From Symbiodinium natans (taxonomy: Eukaryota > Sar > Dinophyceae > Suessiales > Symbiodiniaceae): 64,000 nt of DNA. The stretch lies in contig CAJNDS010000158.1 in assembly GCA_905221605.1 (NCBI GenBank), forward strand, positions 846,176-910,175, written 5' to 3'. A program made the position numbers and the translations under genes. The notes under the pieces were generated by a model. It did not search any database and was not told the DNA's origin. It worked only from the letters and a program-made list of their open reading frames with translations. Positions 20,659-31,609 of this stretch are shown one piece after another; within the stretch, counting starts at the first letter, position 1; each line of letters starts with the position of its first letter.

Positions 20659-22655
20659 CTTTGAGGACACTTTACGAGGTGCTTGACAAACACCCTGGTT
20701 TGGAGCAGGCTGGCCGCGTCTGCCGGAAAAAAACCGTCCTGACTGATGAGCAGCACCATGACACACCCCTTAACTTGAGCAGCAGGCACTGGATGCAACC
20801 GCCTTGCGCCGCTTGGAGGAGGTTCCGCTTGTGGCACATGTTCTATCATGTGCTGCTGTGAGGTGAGGGGCCCACCCATCCGCATGCACTCTTGAAGCAG
20901 CACCAGCTTCCGCATCACCACAAGCTCCCGTAGCGGCGCACATGCAGCACGGAGAAAGAAGCCAGCAGCAGCTGTTTCAAAGACCTTCGAGTCTGCCAAG
21001 AAGCTAAGCTCTGAAAGTTGCAAAACAGCAATCTCGCTTGGTCCGCTAAGATACAGTCGTCCGAAGATGCTTTACAGTGGCATCAGACCTACCTCAAAAA
21101 GCTACATCCCCCCTTTGCAGGTAGACCTTGCTCGGGCATCGGACCTCCTCAACGAGCTGGTGCACCGCCAGGACGCAGCAGCCCTAAACCCTAAGCCCTA
21201 AACCCGAAACAGGCCTACGAAAACCTTTCGGCTTCTCTGGGTGTGTCAGACATTTTTCTCCGTCAGGCCATGCCGGGAAAACTACACCGGATGCTAGCTG
21301 CCGGAGACAGGAAGACTCTATACATTAACATACATTAGTTACAAAATGGAGGTGTAACAACGAAGCTCATTGCGTGGGTTTTCCGTCAAGTAAATCTGAG
21401 ACTGCGAGCCTGGCGTGAGATCTTGAGTACAAGGCACCGCAGCGGAAGAGCCTGGCATGAGATCTGCATCAACATAGCAAGTAGCATTACACATGAATGA
21501 TGCGAAAGTAGCAATAGCGAACACAGAGAAGTGAAGGAAGCAGAGAAGTGAAGGAAAAGGATGGTACATCAAAATAATTCCCGTGTACATGTGATTTAGC
21601 CCGGAGTTGTCTTCGCCCCTCCAGCAGCAGCCACCCCGCCGAGGTGCGAAACCCGTCAGCGTTCATCGTGCACGCGCTCGGCAGGTGGGGCTCAAGCTGG
21701 CTGGGCTACTTGTCCAGCTTTTCCTCGTTGATTGGCCGCACCCAGTTAAACCCTGAAAGCTACAGCATCTTTGGCTCTGCATCACAGCTTGCCGAGGAGG
21801 GGAGGGCGCCGTCGGTCGTGTGTTTGCGTAGCCCAAAGCAATAAGCAGTGCAGTTGCAAAGCCCTTAACTCCTTTCTTTGGTGGTGTCTGTAAACATTGC
21901 CGTGGCTCATGCCCCAAGACGACCATCATTGCTTGGGAGCAGCTCCTTGAGCTCCATGTTCAAGACTGTCACGCTGAGAGCAGAGCGGCCAGGTCAATTC
22001 CGGCACATGTTCATGATGGAGGGCTGATCTCGGCAGCTGATGAGAAGGATGCTGAGGCCCGGCAGGTCCTCATGTTACGTGTGGTGGCTGCGGCAGCACG
22101 CCTGCACTCGGTACCGTGCAGGTGGACCGGATCCTCCTGAGATTTCCACGCATTCGTGAGAGCTTGGACAGCAAGGCAAATAGGGCTGCTGTTGGCTGTT
22201 CATGTTGCAAACGCCTTCGAGATAGACTGCTAGCACTGCGGAGACATGGAACTTCTGGAGAACCATGTGTCTGAGCTCCATGGGTGGGGATGGCCACGAA
22301 GAACACACCACCATTTCGCACCATCTAGTTGTCATGGACTCTGCTAGATACGTAAAGTAGTAAAGGGTGCCTGCTCAGTGCAGTCACGGGTTTATGGTGC
22401 CATCCAGGCCCTCATGAAGTTGGCTGATGCTGTCGCGATCTTAGCTCCCGACATTCTGTCTGGATGGCTCCTTATCCCTCACAGCGACGTGCTACTTGGC
22501 ACGCTTGCAGGATCCGATGCGAGTGGAGCAAATTCTGCAGGACTTTGTTGGCCCCAGGCCTCACGACCGTTTGACACTGGCCGTCTCACTTGGCAGGACA
22601 TGGATGCCAAAGACGACGTGCGTAACCCTTCGGCCTTCATTGTGAAGGCCCATGC
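20659..22655 (+). CDS. Multi-exon helical protein with NPSAF motifs, tandem copy 1
   Basis: This is a chain of short exons, each bounded by AG and GT/GC-like signals, whose peptides recur in the same order in copy 2. LRTLYEVLDKHPGLEQAG lies at 20662-20715, LDATALRRLEEVPLVAHV at 20790-20843, VDLARASDLLNEL at 21121-21180 and VRNPSAFIVHALGR at 21645-21686. A small polar exon lies at 21979-22062, VDRILLRFPRIRESLDSK at 22121-22240, QALMKLADA at 22406-22442, DPMRVEQILQDF at 22512-22550 and DMDAKDDVRNPSAFIVKA at 22600-22653. The peptides are mostly amphipathic helices, as in alpha-helical repeat scaffolds. No named family is recognised and function is unknown. Start and stop are not located, and exon ends are approximate. 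Confidence 0.5.
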
Positions 22656-23588
22656 GCAACACAGCTGTTGCAAGCCGCGCTCCCATGTGACGAGAGCCAC
22701 AGTGCGGAGGCGTTGTCTGCTTTCCCGGTCCCGTGCCAGCCTCAAGCAGCAACAGTTAGAGTCCAATTCCTGCATACCCACTTTCGAAACTATATCCCTC
22801 TTAGGAATTACTTTTTAGTTTTGTTTATTAAGAATATTATTTTATTAAGGTTCTAAGGGGAGTATAGGAAAGTGTGGGTGCTGTGTTGACATTGTTAAGC
22901 TGAAGGAAGACGCAGCGCATAATCCATGATCTCAAAAGTCAGACATGCTATCCTGCTGTACACCGCAGGCCTTGAGATCTTTCATGGAAGCCCACCCCCT
23001 GTACTAATTCCGGGGTTGATCTCGAATTAGAGGCATGTAAGACAAACACTAGAGATCCGGAAGAAGTACAGTACCAAAATGCTGCTCAATCAATCCTGTA
23101 AGCTCACCAGGGGCAGGCGCCTGGAATATCGAATATCCCGGAATTCAGGCGGCACGACGCCAACCACCTCCATCGACAGGCGGACACTTGCAGGCTTGGG
23201 CTCTTCGTCGTTTTGCAAGGCCCAGGCGGCGTGCAGAGGTTACTTGGGCCCAACACCGTGTGTAGACCAGATCATCTCGGACTCGCGGACAGTGGCCCTT
23301 CGTGTTCAGACATGGTCGTTCATGAGTTTTTCTTTCGTTCTCCTTGAGAATTTTGTCCTTGATGGGTTTTTATCAAACAGGCTAGAGGCGTTGACAACCG
23401 TCATCGCCCCCATGGCATCTTAGGTTCTGACCTACTGGTAGCGTCCTGGCAGCTGAGGGCCCACTGTGTACTACTCATTCGATCCGTAAATCCCGAAAGT
23501 TGGAAAGTTTGACCCACTTGCGGTCCCGAAGGAGACTGAAATCCACGCAACGTAGACATGAATCCTCCCAGATGCTGCCAGCCTGGTG

Positions 23589-26135
23589 TTGAGGACACTC
23601 TATGAGGTGCTTGACAGACATCCTGGTCTGGAGCAGGCCTGCACAAAAGCATCTTGCTGGTGACCGTTACCTTGACACAGCCCCTAAACTTGAGCAGCAG
23701 GCGCTGGATGCAACTGCCTTGCGCCGCCTGGAGGAGGTTCCACCTCTGGCACATGTTCCGTGCGTGCACTCTTGAAGCTGCACCAGCTGCTGCATCACCA
23801 GAATGAAGTCCTCTTTATGCCGATTTTCTGAGGTAACCATCCCAAGTGTAGTAGCGTGGCTCATCTAGTGCACCACCCCATGATTGATGCCTTCGTGCCT
23901 ATTGTGGTGGGATATGATACGTCGAGCCTGGGGGCCAATGAGCAGTGCAGTGTTAGGCTCTGAACTTGATCTGAAGTGGGGCTACTTGCTTGGCACAGGT
24001 CTTCTCTCTCTGCAGTATAGCCCAGTGGAGCATTGATGGATGGGTGGCAAGAACAAGCTCCTGTAGCATGCAGCACAAAGAAGGCAACAACAGCTGCTTC
24101 AAGACATGACGACACCTCTGGTCTCAAAGTCAGAACTAAACTCTGCAGGGTTGGTTGTGCAGTATTGTATTGCAGAAACCAGGAGAGAGCTGTTGCACAT
24201 TCCGATCCTTAGACGATGCACATGGCCGCTTGTAGGTTGACCTCGCTCGGGCAGCGGACCTCCTCGACGAGCTGGCGCAGAGACAGGATGCAGTGATCCC
24301 AGGTGAGTCGAGCTGATGCATCATGCACCCATACGACAGACAATGAGCAAATGAGGCTTCGAGGCACGTATGTTGGACAGCCGTGTGACGTTTAGAGGAA
24401 GTGTTATCGCTTGGGAGGTCTGGCTGCTTGTTGCTTGTTGCATATGCTTTGTGTGTTGCCTGTCCTCGGCTCCATTGCGGCATTAGTTGTGCTTCATCGC
24501 AGTGCTTGTGTGCGATCTTAATGTTCATGAAATGAGACATGTTGAACCTATGAGCACAACACCAAGGTGCGAAACCCGTCGGCATTCATTGTGCATGCCC
24601 TCGGCAGGCAGGCGTGCGAAAAGCTTTCGCGTTTTTTGGGTCGAGGGCTGAAGGCTTGCATGCTGGAGAGCCCATATCAAAGATGTCAAGGGCAAACAGC
24701 AGCGATGACCGCAAATCAGTGAAACCGCTTCGTCTCGGCGTGTTGGGCGCGAACTTCGGCCAAACGAAACCCTGTGACACACCCACGCCACTGCCACTTG
24801 CCCAAAGCATGAGACCTGCCCACGACCTTTGAACTTTGGACAACAACTTTGCTGCATGTTCCCCTCTCCCAAAGCAAGTGAGAAGCAAAAGACAACTTGT
24901 TGGATGCCTTTTGGTCGTCCATGGCGACGGAAGCGGAAGCACCGGGGCTACATGCTGGCAAGTCCTTCGAATGGAGAAGCTCAAGCTGTAATCGTGTAAT
25001 CCCCGAATGTATTGATCCGCAATTCGGGCCCGACGTACTTAAAGGAGGCAATGTGGCAACACCCCGCAGATCTACTAGAGCCGCGCAAGCTCGGACAATG
25101 TTACAAAATAACTTGCACACCTAGATGCCGGCGCAGACGGCAGAATTGGAAGCCCAGCCTTTATTAAGTGCAGACTGCAGATGCGAGTTCGATGTGTTTA
25201 GTGTACTTCGCGAGTGCTTTGCTACGCCTGGATGTTGGGCTGCTGACCCAAAGGGGGGGAGGGCGAGGAAGGTGGTGCAAGGCTGGAACAGGAACATGAG
25301 AGGGCATGAGAGCAGTGCGGCCAGGTCAATTCCGGCATATGTGCCCGATGGAGGAGGGCTGATGTCAGCATCTGACGACAAGGACGCCGAGGCCCTGGTA
25401 ACCATTATTTGTGATGGCTGCCACCTTTGCGCTGCTTCTACAAATCCCTCGTGCCGGGCAGGTGGACCGGATCCTCCTGAGATTTCCGCGCATTCGTGAG
25501 AGCTTGGACAGCCAGGCAAATAGGGCTGCCGCGGATGGATCAAGTTGTAAGCGCCTGCCAGACAGATTGCTGGCACTGCTGGGGAAAACGCAGAAAGCTA
25601 CTATTCGAGTCGGCCTGGGTTGAAGGAGTGAGAGGATGAAGGTGTGATTAGAAGTGAAGCACTTAAAATTCCCGCCTTGTAAACAGATTTGTTGTCGGGC
25701 TTGAGGTAGGATTGTCGAAGCTCGTCCTATCGAATATGAACAGGGCTTGCCGGCATAGTGACTATGAGACTTGAAGCGTTGTCCAGTTGTCCCATGCAGG
25801 CCCTCATGAAGTTGGCTGACGCGGCCATGATCTCAGTTCACTCCATCGCTTCACAAAACCTTGGATAGGGACTGGTTAGGGACTATCGCAAGGAAGCTGA
25901 CATGACACATGTTGGTGCGTGCAAGACTGCACAGGATCCGATGCGTGTGGAGCAGATTCTGCAGGCCTTCATGCAGCAGAGTGTTTGTTTGCACTCCGCG
26001 TGCCTTGGCACGTGCAAGCTTGCGCACTGGAAGCTGCTGCCGCGGCTCCTGCTGCCTTGCAGGACATGGATGCCAAAGACGACGTCCGCAACCCTTCGGC
26101 CTTCATTGTGAAGGCTCTGGAGATATGTGACGCAG
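23589..26135 (+). CDS. Multi-exon helical protein with NPSAF motifs, tandem copy 2
   Basis: This is a diverged duplicate of 20659-22655 with the same exon order. LRTLYEVLDRHPGLEQA lies near 23590, LEQQALDATALRRLEEVP near 23690-23760, VDLARAADLLDELAQRQD at 24236-24298 and VRNPSAFIVHALGR at 24565-24607. ARSIPAYVPDGGGLMSAS, ending in a D/E-rich tail, lies at 25305-25398, and VDRILLRFPRIRESLDSQ with its extension at 25461-25590. QALMKLADAA lies at 25797-25845, DPMRVEQILQAFMQ at 25937-25980 and DMDAKDDVRNPSAFIVKA at 26063-26120. Coding bases are well conserved between the copies while introns are not alignable and differ in length, which suggests selection on the protein. No family name can be given. 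Confidence 0.5.
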
Positions 26136-27713
26136 CTAGATATATCTCAACATGTATTGCCCGTGATGCGTGCCACTTGTGCTATTCAAGAGTCACTCTG
26201 CTACGCGGCGTAAGAAAGTCCGTTCTGCGGGTTAGGCGCTGTCCTCTTTCCCCGTGCCGCGCCGGCCTTAAGCAGCGCAAGCCGCCCTCCTTGGTCCTTG
26301 CTTACTAACTATTGCTTCAAGCGGGGTTGCACGATCGTGCACAATCTATCTATCTAGTTTGAAGTGTGCTGAACGAAGGTGTCGTGAGTACAGCGGCTGG
26401 GTGTCCAAATGTGCGTGCGAGCAGTATGCACAGTATACTGCCTAGCACTCAGGCGGCATGATGCCAACCCCCTCCATCGACTGCCGGGCACTTACTACCG
26501 GTAAAACGTAGCTCCTCGCTCCGGCTCATGTGCAGGTGTTAAGGACTGCAGGCTCAAAGAGCCACAGCGCGAGCTGGGTGACATGGTTGGTTTATGAGAC
26601 CTAGTCAGATCTAGTCAGGATTGTAAAATGGCGCGGACTGCTGTGCCCTGACCCCAACCCCGACATAGTCGGTCTAGGGGCTCCCAGAAGTACGGAGCAA
26701 TACGGCTTGTAGATGTATATGAGTTCACTGGAACGCTGTGGGCTTTGGCGCTCAACCGTCTATATGGTCCTGAAGAGCGCGCGCAGCGCTCTTCAATGAG
26801 CCGAACTCCCAAACAGGCAGGCATCACGTGCTGCATGAACATGTGCCAGGCTTGGCTATCAGAATGAGAACCCTCATGCGACCAAACCTGAACTCCGAAG
26901 ACCAACGATGTCGCCGCCCAGGTTGAGCGCTCACCCTGGGCTCCGTGAGATGCTTGACGATGCCGCGATGCATGCCTTGGAGGCAAGCAAAGGGTTGCGA
27001 GCACCTGGTGATGGTAACGAAGGTTTTGCAGAAGTTGGGAAGTGATCATTCCGTCCAGCATGAATAAGTTTAGTCACGGGGGCCCGCGCATGCGCGGTGG
27101 TGTTTCGAACGCTGAACGCCACTGAGTGGAAGCCCCAGACCCTGAAGAACAGATCCACTACAAAAGGTGTGTCTCAACTGCTGGCTAAGGCACATTAAGG
27201 CACTGCATTTTTGCAGTTTTAGGCAACGCCTTGGCCAATGCTGCACGCACCTAGACACCACTTGCAACTCAAGAGGTCATGACAGGCAGCAAGTGATGCG
27301 GGCATCAATACGCTTGGCTTTGAACAACGCCCACTGCCAGACGTGCGACACCGAACGAGCTCTGGAGGTGGTGGCGCCCTCCTTACTTGGCTCAGGTTTG
27401 CGATGTAGGCTTCTGCCTGTTTAGAGGTGTTGGCATAATCTGAGACATGCGCTGTCTCATCGTTCAGTTGCGCAATGAAGTCAGAGTACTTCTCAGGCGA
27501 GTGTGAGTCACAAGCATCGTGCTGAGGAGGACATTCTCAAGAAGGGCGATGCTGCGGTCCCAGCGTGACTCTGTTAGTGAAGGATTGGATTCTGCCCCGA
27601 GCTTGTGCAAGAAGAGGGGGCCGAACTTCGGTCCACCATTCTGAAATTGGCTCACCTGTACAAGACCTTACAACAAAAAATATTTTGAAATAGGGGACGT
27701 CACAGCCGAAGCC
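26136..27713. other. No firm gene; possible exon near 27450
   Basis: A peptide LIVQLRNEVRVLLRR is open at 27454-27499, after TCTCAT and before a G|TGTGAG-like border. It may be another exon of an NPSAF-type gene. The rest, including ORFs at 26615-27061 (minus) and 27167-27424 (plus), shows no motif. Confidence 0.35.
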
Positions 27714-27768
27714 AAGGTGCGAAACCCTTCAGCCTTCGTTGCTGCCAGCTTGGCAAAGTATCCCCAGT
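27714..27768 (+). CDS. NPSAF-motif exon, isolated
   Basis: The frame reads KVRNPSAFVAASLAKYPQ after a CCAAG border. This matches the motif exons of the tandem gene in sequence and position relative to a splice acceptor. It may be a third, decayed gene copy. Confidence 0.45.
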
Positions 27769-28109
27769 CTGGGGCTCAGATTCCATACTGCTGCTCGATG
27801 TGCAACTTCTTTCGTTCTCACCCTCGTTTGTGAGGGGTTGTTGCGACCGTACACGTTTAATTGACGTGTTCTCCTTGCCGCGTCTCCCACATTGTCTATG
27901 CCCCCCCCCCCTCCCCCTCCGCCTGCCTCTCCCTCCCTCTCCGCCTCCGCCTCCCCCTCCAAAATTCAGATGCTCCTGTCGGCTGATGCCAGTGCCGTGT
28001 CCAGAAGCCAGCAACTGACGCCCATCATGCGGACTGTGCAGCTTCCAACGTACTTGTGTAGCACTTCCTGCATGCTGGAACTTAATCTTTAAGAATCTGG
28101 TTCAAGGCA

Positions 28110-28360
28110 GCTAGGCTTAACCCTAAACCCGAAACCCCATACCCTAAACCCTAAACCCTAAACCCTAAACCCTGTCCAGAGCTCCTTCTCAGTACAACAG
28201 GCCCCGTGGCACGCGGGTGGAGGAGTACCGACCGAGGCAGGAGGAGTACCGACCGAGGCACAAAGTGGTACGTTTCGGGTTTAGGGGTTTAGGGGCTTAG
28301 GGGCTTAAGGGGTTTAGGGGGTTAGGGGGGTTTAGGGGGATTTAGGGGTTTGGGGTTCAG
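28110..28360. repeat. CCCTAAA block, 22-bp duplication, then TTTAGGGG block
   Basis: CCCTAAA units at about 28112-28172 are followed by a duplicated AGGAGTACCGACCGAGGCA (28220 and 28242), then TTTAGGGG-type units in the opposite orientation (28278-28355). The unit in the right array carries an extra G. Confidence 0.75.
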
Positions 28361-28948
28361 GCTTAAATTTAGGCCGAGTTATTATGTGATGCCGTAAACC
28401 CCCAACAATTTTTCACGCCGGTGGCAACCCCTTTGGTTGGGCGGGCCCTGCCCTAAACCCTTAAACGAGCGACTAAACCCTAAAGTCCTGTCATACGTCG
28501 GGTGGCAAAAAAACCCCTAGCACCTATCTGGTTGAGGCCAACGCTGCCACCACAGCCGCCGCCGGCCATGCCTCGACAAGCGAAGCCTCAAACTGAGCGT
28601 CGCTGGCGTTTCGTTGCCGTTTGTTCTTCGATGGCTAATCCACGCTCAACTCATCCGAATTTGTCAGTTAGGATTTCCAGAAAGCACAGGCTCAAAGTGA
28701 TTTGTCATGGGGGCCTGAAATGTTCGATGTCATGCGAGCATGTCTTGTTCGAAGCTTGCTTGCAGGTTGCCGCATGTGTAGATGTTTTCTTCTGGGAAGG
28801 TGATCCTATAGATACTCCAAACCCTAAAGCCTTGCTCTGAGTCCCAGCCCCCCTTTCCTTTCGAATAGCCCTCTTCGAGGCCCTGGGGCCAAACCCAGCA
28901 CCAGGCCTTTCGCGCTTCTGCTCTGCAAGTTCTCCTCTCAGCTCATGT

Positions 28949-29038
28949 GGGGGTTTACGAAAGTAGGGGAGGCCTTAAACAAAAGAACGCCCCAATAAGG
29001 TACCCCCTAGTGGCCCTAGTTTCGGAAACCTCCCCCCC
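28949..29038. mobile_element. MITE-like palindrome, family A copy 2, with ATGTG direct repeats
   Basis: It starts GGGGGTTTACGAAAGTAGGGG and ends TTTCGGAAACCTCCCCCC. ATGTG occurs immediately on both sides, consistent with a 5-bp target duplication. The internal CCCAATAAGGTACCCC is shared with copies 1 and 5. Confidence 0.75.
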
Positions 29039-29190
29039 ATGTGCAGAGATCGGTGGTGTTTGCAGATGTTTGCTACATTCGCGTGGTTTAGGCTCGTTTC
29101 CTCTGCCACTCATCAAAACATGTTTTTTGCAAAACCTTTTTTTGCGTTTGCGAAAGTCCTCTCTGGGGTCCTACAGTAGTATCACTGTAG

Positions 29191-29299
29191 TATCGAATAC
29201 GGCACCCTTGTCATCAAGACCCCAAAGAGAAGCTACCTCAATGATTCTGGCAGCAGGTCCACCGTTCGAGGCACCAGCCTCGGAATGCCCTCCCGTTGA
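29191..29299 (+). CDS. Probable terminal exon, hypothetical
   Basis: After ATCACTGTAG the frame reads IEYGTLVIKTPKRSYLNDSG and a Ser/Arg-rich end to TGA at 29297-29299. The composition is strongly protein-like and the two other frames are not. No family is recognised, and preceding exons were not identified. Confidence 0.4.
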
Positions 29300-29529
29300 A
29301 GTTGTTAGTTTGCTTCTTATATGACTGTTTTCTCAATTGGCGGGCAAAGAGCATACCACTTGGCCGCTCGGTTGGGGGGGGGTGGGTGGCAGGGCAGGAG
29401 TATACTTCATTATGTTTGACGAGGCAAATTGAAGCCGTTTCGGGCCGCAGCCAGCTGGCTTGAATTCCATATGTTTGTGAATTTCTCTTGCTCCATGGTC
29501 CATGGTGGAGCAGAATGTCAAGCAGAACA

Positions 29530-29884
29530 ATGAGAGTTCACGTGGCTCTCTGCTGCATGGCTGTGGCATGCTGCTCGCCTGAAGGAAACATTCGCGGTGC
29601 TGCAAATCTCCGGTTCCTGGATGTGGAGTACTTCAATCGGAGTGACGTGGACAAACTTGTGGCGTGGCAGATGAACCACACGTTGCAAAACAGTTCGCGG
29701 CTTCGGCATCTTCATGCCGATCTGGAGCCCATCTTCCGGACTTTGGCCAAGATGCCGAGTGGAGGCTTAAGCCATCAGGGAGCCCGATACGCGCTCTTCC
29801 GATTCTTCCTCCACGAGCGCAGCTGGCTGGTCAAAGGCCTGGAACCAGAAGGCCGCACGCAGAGCTTTCATGTCCCGAAAAATT
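29530..29884 (+). CDS. Secreted protein, first exon (four-exon gene to about 30840)
   Basis: The ATG at 29530 (an alternative is at 29515) starts a signal peptide (MRVHVALCCMAVACCSPEG). The following sequence has two N-glycosylation sites and a conserved-looking block (LRHLHADLEPIFRTLAK, then GARYALFRFFLHERSWLVKG). It resembles a dinoflagellate family of secreted proteins of unknown role that I recall only loosely, so no name is given. The exon ends at AATT|GTAAGA, leaving one base, and the next exon (30361) supplies two, restoring frame exactly. Later exons at 30361-30481 and 30551-30623, and possibly 30762-30838, continue with amphipathic helices. Confidence 0.6.
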
Positions 29885-29885
29885 G

Positions 29886-30135
29886 TAAGAGCAATAAACA
29901 TCATAATAACAATCATAGTAACCATCATCATCATCATCATAAGCATAATAATAACAACAAACCTTCCGCCGTGAAGCCCTGATACCGCAGCCCTGATAGT
30001 TCATATGATAACAAGAACAGTATAACACTAATAACAATAACCATAACAATAGCAATAATATTAATATTAATAATAATAGCAATAATAGTAATAATAAGAA
30101 TAATACTAATAATAACAATAATAATAACAATAAGT
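29886..30135 (+). repeat. AAT/AAC/CAT repeat in the first intron
   Basis: Mixed AAT, AAC and ATC trinucleotide runs begin at the 5' splice site. Leu/Ile-rich antisense ORFs are repeat products. Confidence 0.85.
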
Positions 30136-30232
30136 TGCCTTGCCCCGTAGCGGCCGTTCGGGGGTGGGTGTTTGGAAGGCGCCTGGCAAAAGCAGCCCGA
30201 GCGGCTGCGCAAGGAGCTTCGGCCGAGACTTT

Positions 30233-30292
30233 TAGGGTTTAGGGTTTAGGGTTTAGGGCTCAGGGTTTAGGGTTTAGGGTTTACGGTTTAGG
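30233..30292 (+). repeat. TTTAGGG array upstream of an acceptor
   Basis: Seven or eight TTTAGGG units lie about 70 bases before the acceptor of the exon at 30361. Confidence 0.9.
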
Positions 30293-30360
30293 ATGACTTA
30301 GGAAATGACCCCCGAACTCCCGAACTCCCTTGAAAGCCCAGACCTTGTTTTACTGTGCAG

Positions 30361-30481
30361 CTGAAGTTGTTGAAGCCAAGGTTTGGGAGAGCTGGGTGCC
30401 ATCTTACCTGCAGCAGCATTTCGAGCAGGCCAAGCGGAGTGAAGGCTCGGTCGGAGCTGCAGCGCACGACACTTTGACCAT
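30361..30481 (+). CDS. Secreted protein, second exon
   Basis: The acceptor is TACTGTGCAG and the donor ACCAT|GTACGTG. It encodes KVWESWVPSYLQQHFEQAKR and a short linker. The two-base start matches the one-base end of 29530-29884, a good phase check. Confidence 0.6.
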
Positions 30482-30550
30482 GTACGTGCTGGATTGCTTT
30501 CCAATTCATCTCTGGTACTGAGAGCTCCTGATGATGGCCTTCCTGTCCAG

Positions 30551-30623
30551 GTGCCTCTTTGCAAGACCTGGTTGAAATTGCGGCGGTCATTGAAGACCTT
30601 GTGCGCCAGGAACATCATGCAAC
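30551..30623 (+). CDS. Secreted protein, third exon
   Basis: The acceptor is CCTGTCCAG and the donor CAAC|GTACGTG, the same hexamer as the previous donor. It encodes ASLQDLVEIAAVIEDLVRQE. In-frame joining needs the first G of the AG|G acceptor to be dropped, so the exact border is unresolved. A further candidate exon (from 30762, RKQMAKVFESLELPLTL) follows. Confidence 0.5.
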
Positions 30624-31477
30624 GTACGTGACTGGGTGCTTGCTACTGTACCCCCTAGTGTTGTGTGTGTTGTGCGTGTACTGCCAGCGTGCAAAGGTGA
30701 AAAGTGACCAAAGTGTCTTTAAGGATCGGTTCATGGGTTGCTTACATGATGCGACCTCCAGGAGTCCCGAAAGCAGATGGCAAAGGTCTTCGAGTCCCTG
30801 GAGCTTCCTTTGACACTGGCTGAGGGGGCGTGGGGCCGTGCGTGACCAGTGTGCCTAGCTCGGGAACATTTGCCAGCTGTTTGAGGAACAGCGTTATCAG
30901 CCGTGAGCAAGCAGACGCCGCCGTCGTCTGGAGCTCAGGGTCATCTTCACAATGGTTCTGGCTACACTGTTGCTAGTAGCCACTGCGCCCTCCCGGCGCA
31001 AAGAGTCCAACAAATTTCACTGAGGACATGTACTTGCTGGTGATTCTTACCGCGCAGAACCTCACCCTGGCAGAGCCGGCCAAGAACAAAAGGCGCCTAC
31101 GTGGGAGCCTCAGAGCCACCCCATGTGCTCAGTACATTAGGGTTTAGGGTTGAGGGTTGAGGGTTTAGGGTTTAGGGTTTAGGAGCCGGCATGACGAGAA
31201 TTTAGATTGCCCATCGGAGTTGGAAAGTGAAGCTGTTGCGCATCGCATGACCGTAAGTCTGATGGGGGAAAGTTGGAATTTTAGAGGATGAAAAGTGCAA
31301 GGCGTCCTGCATCGAACTCCGGCCCACGCTGGGGCACTGACTTGGCTCCGCCACCTGGAAGATAGGCACGCTGAGTTCTGACTCTGCAGTCTGGCAGTAC
31401 TAGTAGTTACGAGCACCTGGCCTTTCAATCTTGCTCCCGCTGTGCTGCCTCGCGATGCCTTCAACACAAACATGCAG

Positions 31478-31590
31478 GACTCTCAAGGATGATGGCGGTG
31501 GCTACCAGTTCGCCGAAGTCAGCAAAGTCGCAGAGGCTTTTGGGTTCGAGTTCCCGAGCTTCAACAACAAGGAGATCCTGGCGGCTCACA
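31478..31590 (+). CDS. Hypothetical internal exon
   Basis: After CATGCAG the frame reads TLKDDGGGYQFAEVSKVAEA, then FGFEFPSFNNKEILAAH. The composition is protein-like with an alternating helix pattern. The frame stays open to a stop at 31647, and the donor is not clear. No family is recognised. It may belong to the same transcript as 29530-30623, since orientation is the same. Confidence 0.35.
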
Positions 31591-31609
31591 CAATTGCAGT
31601 CCGCCGTCC

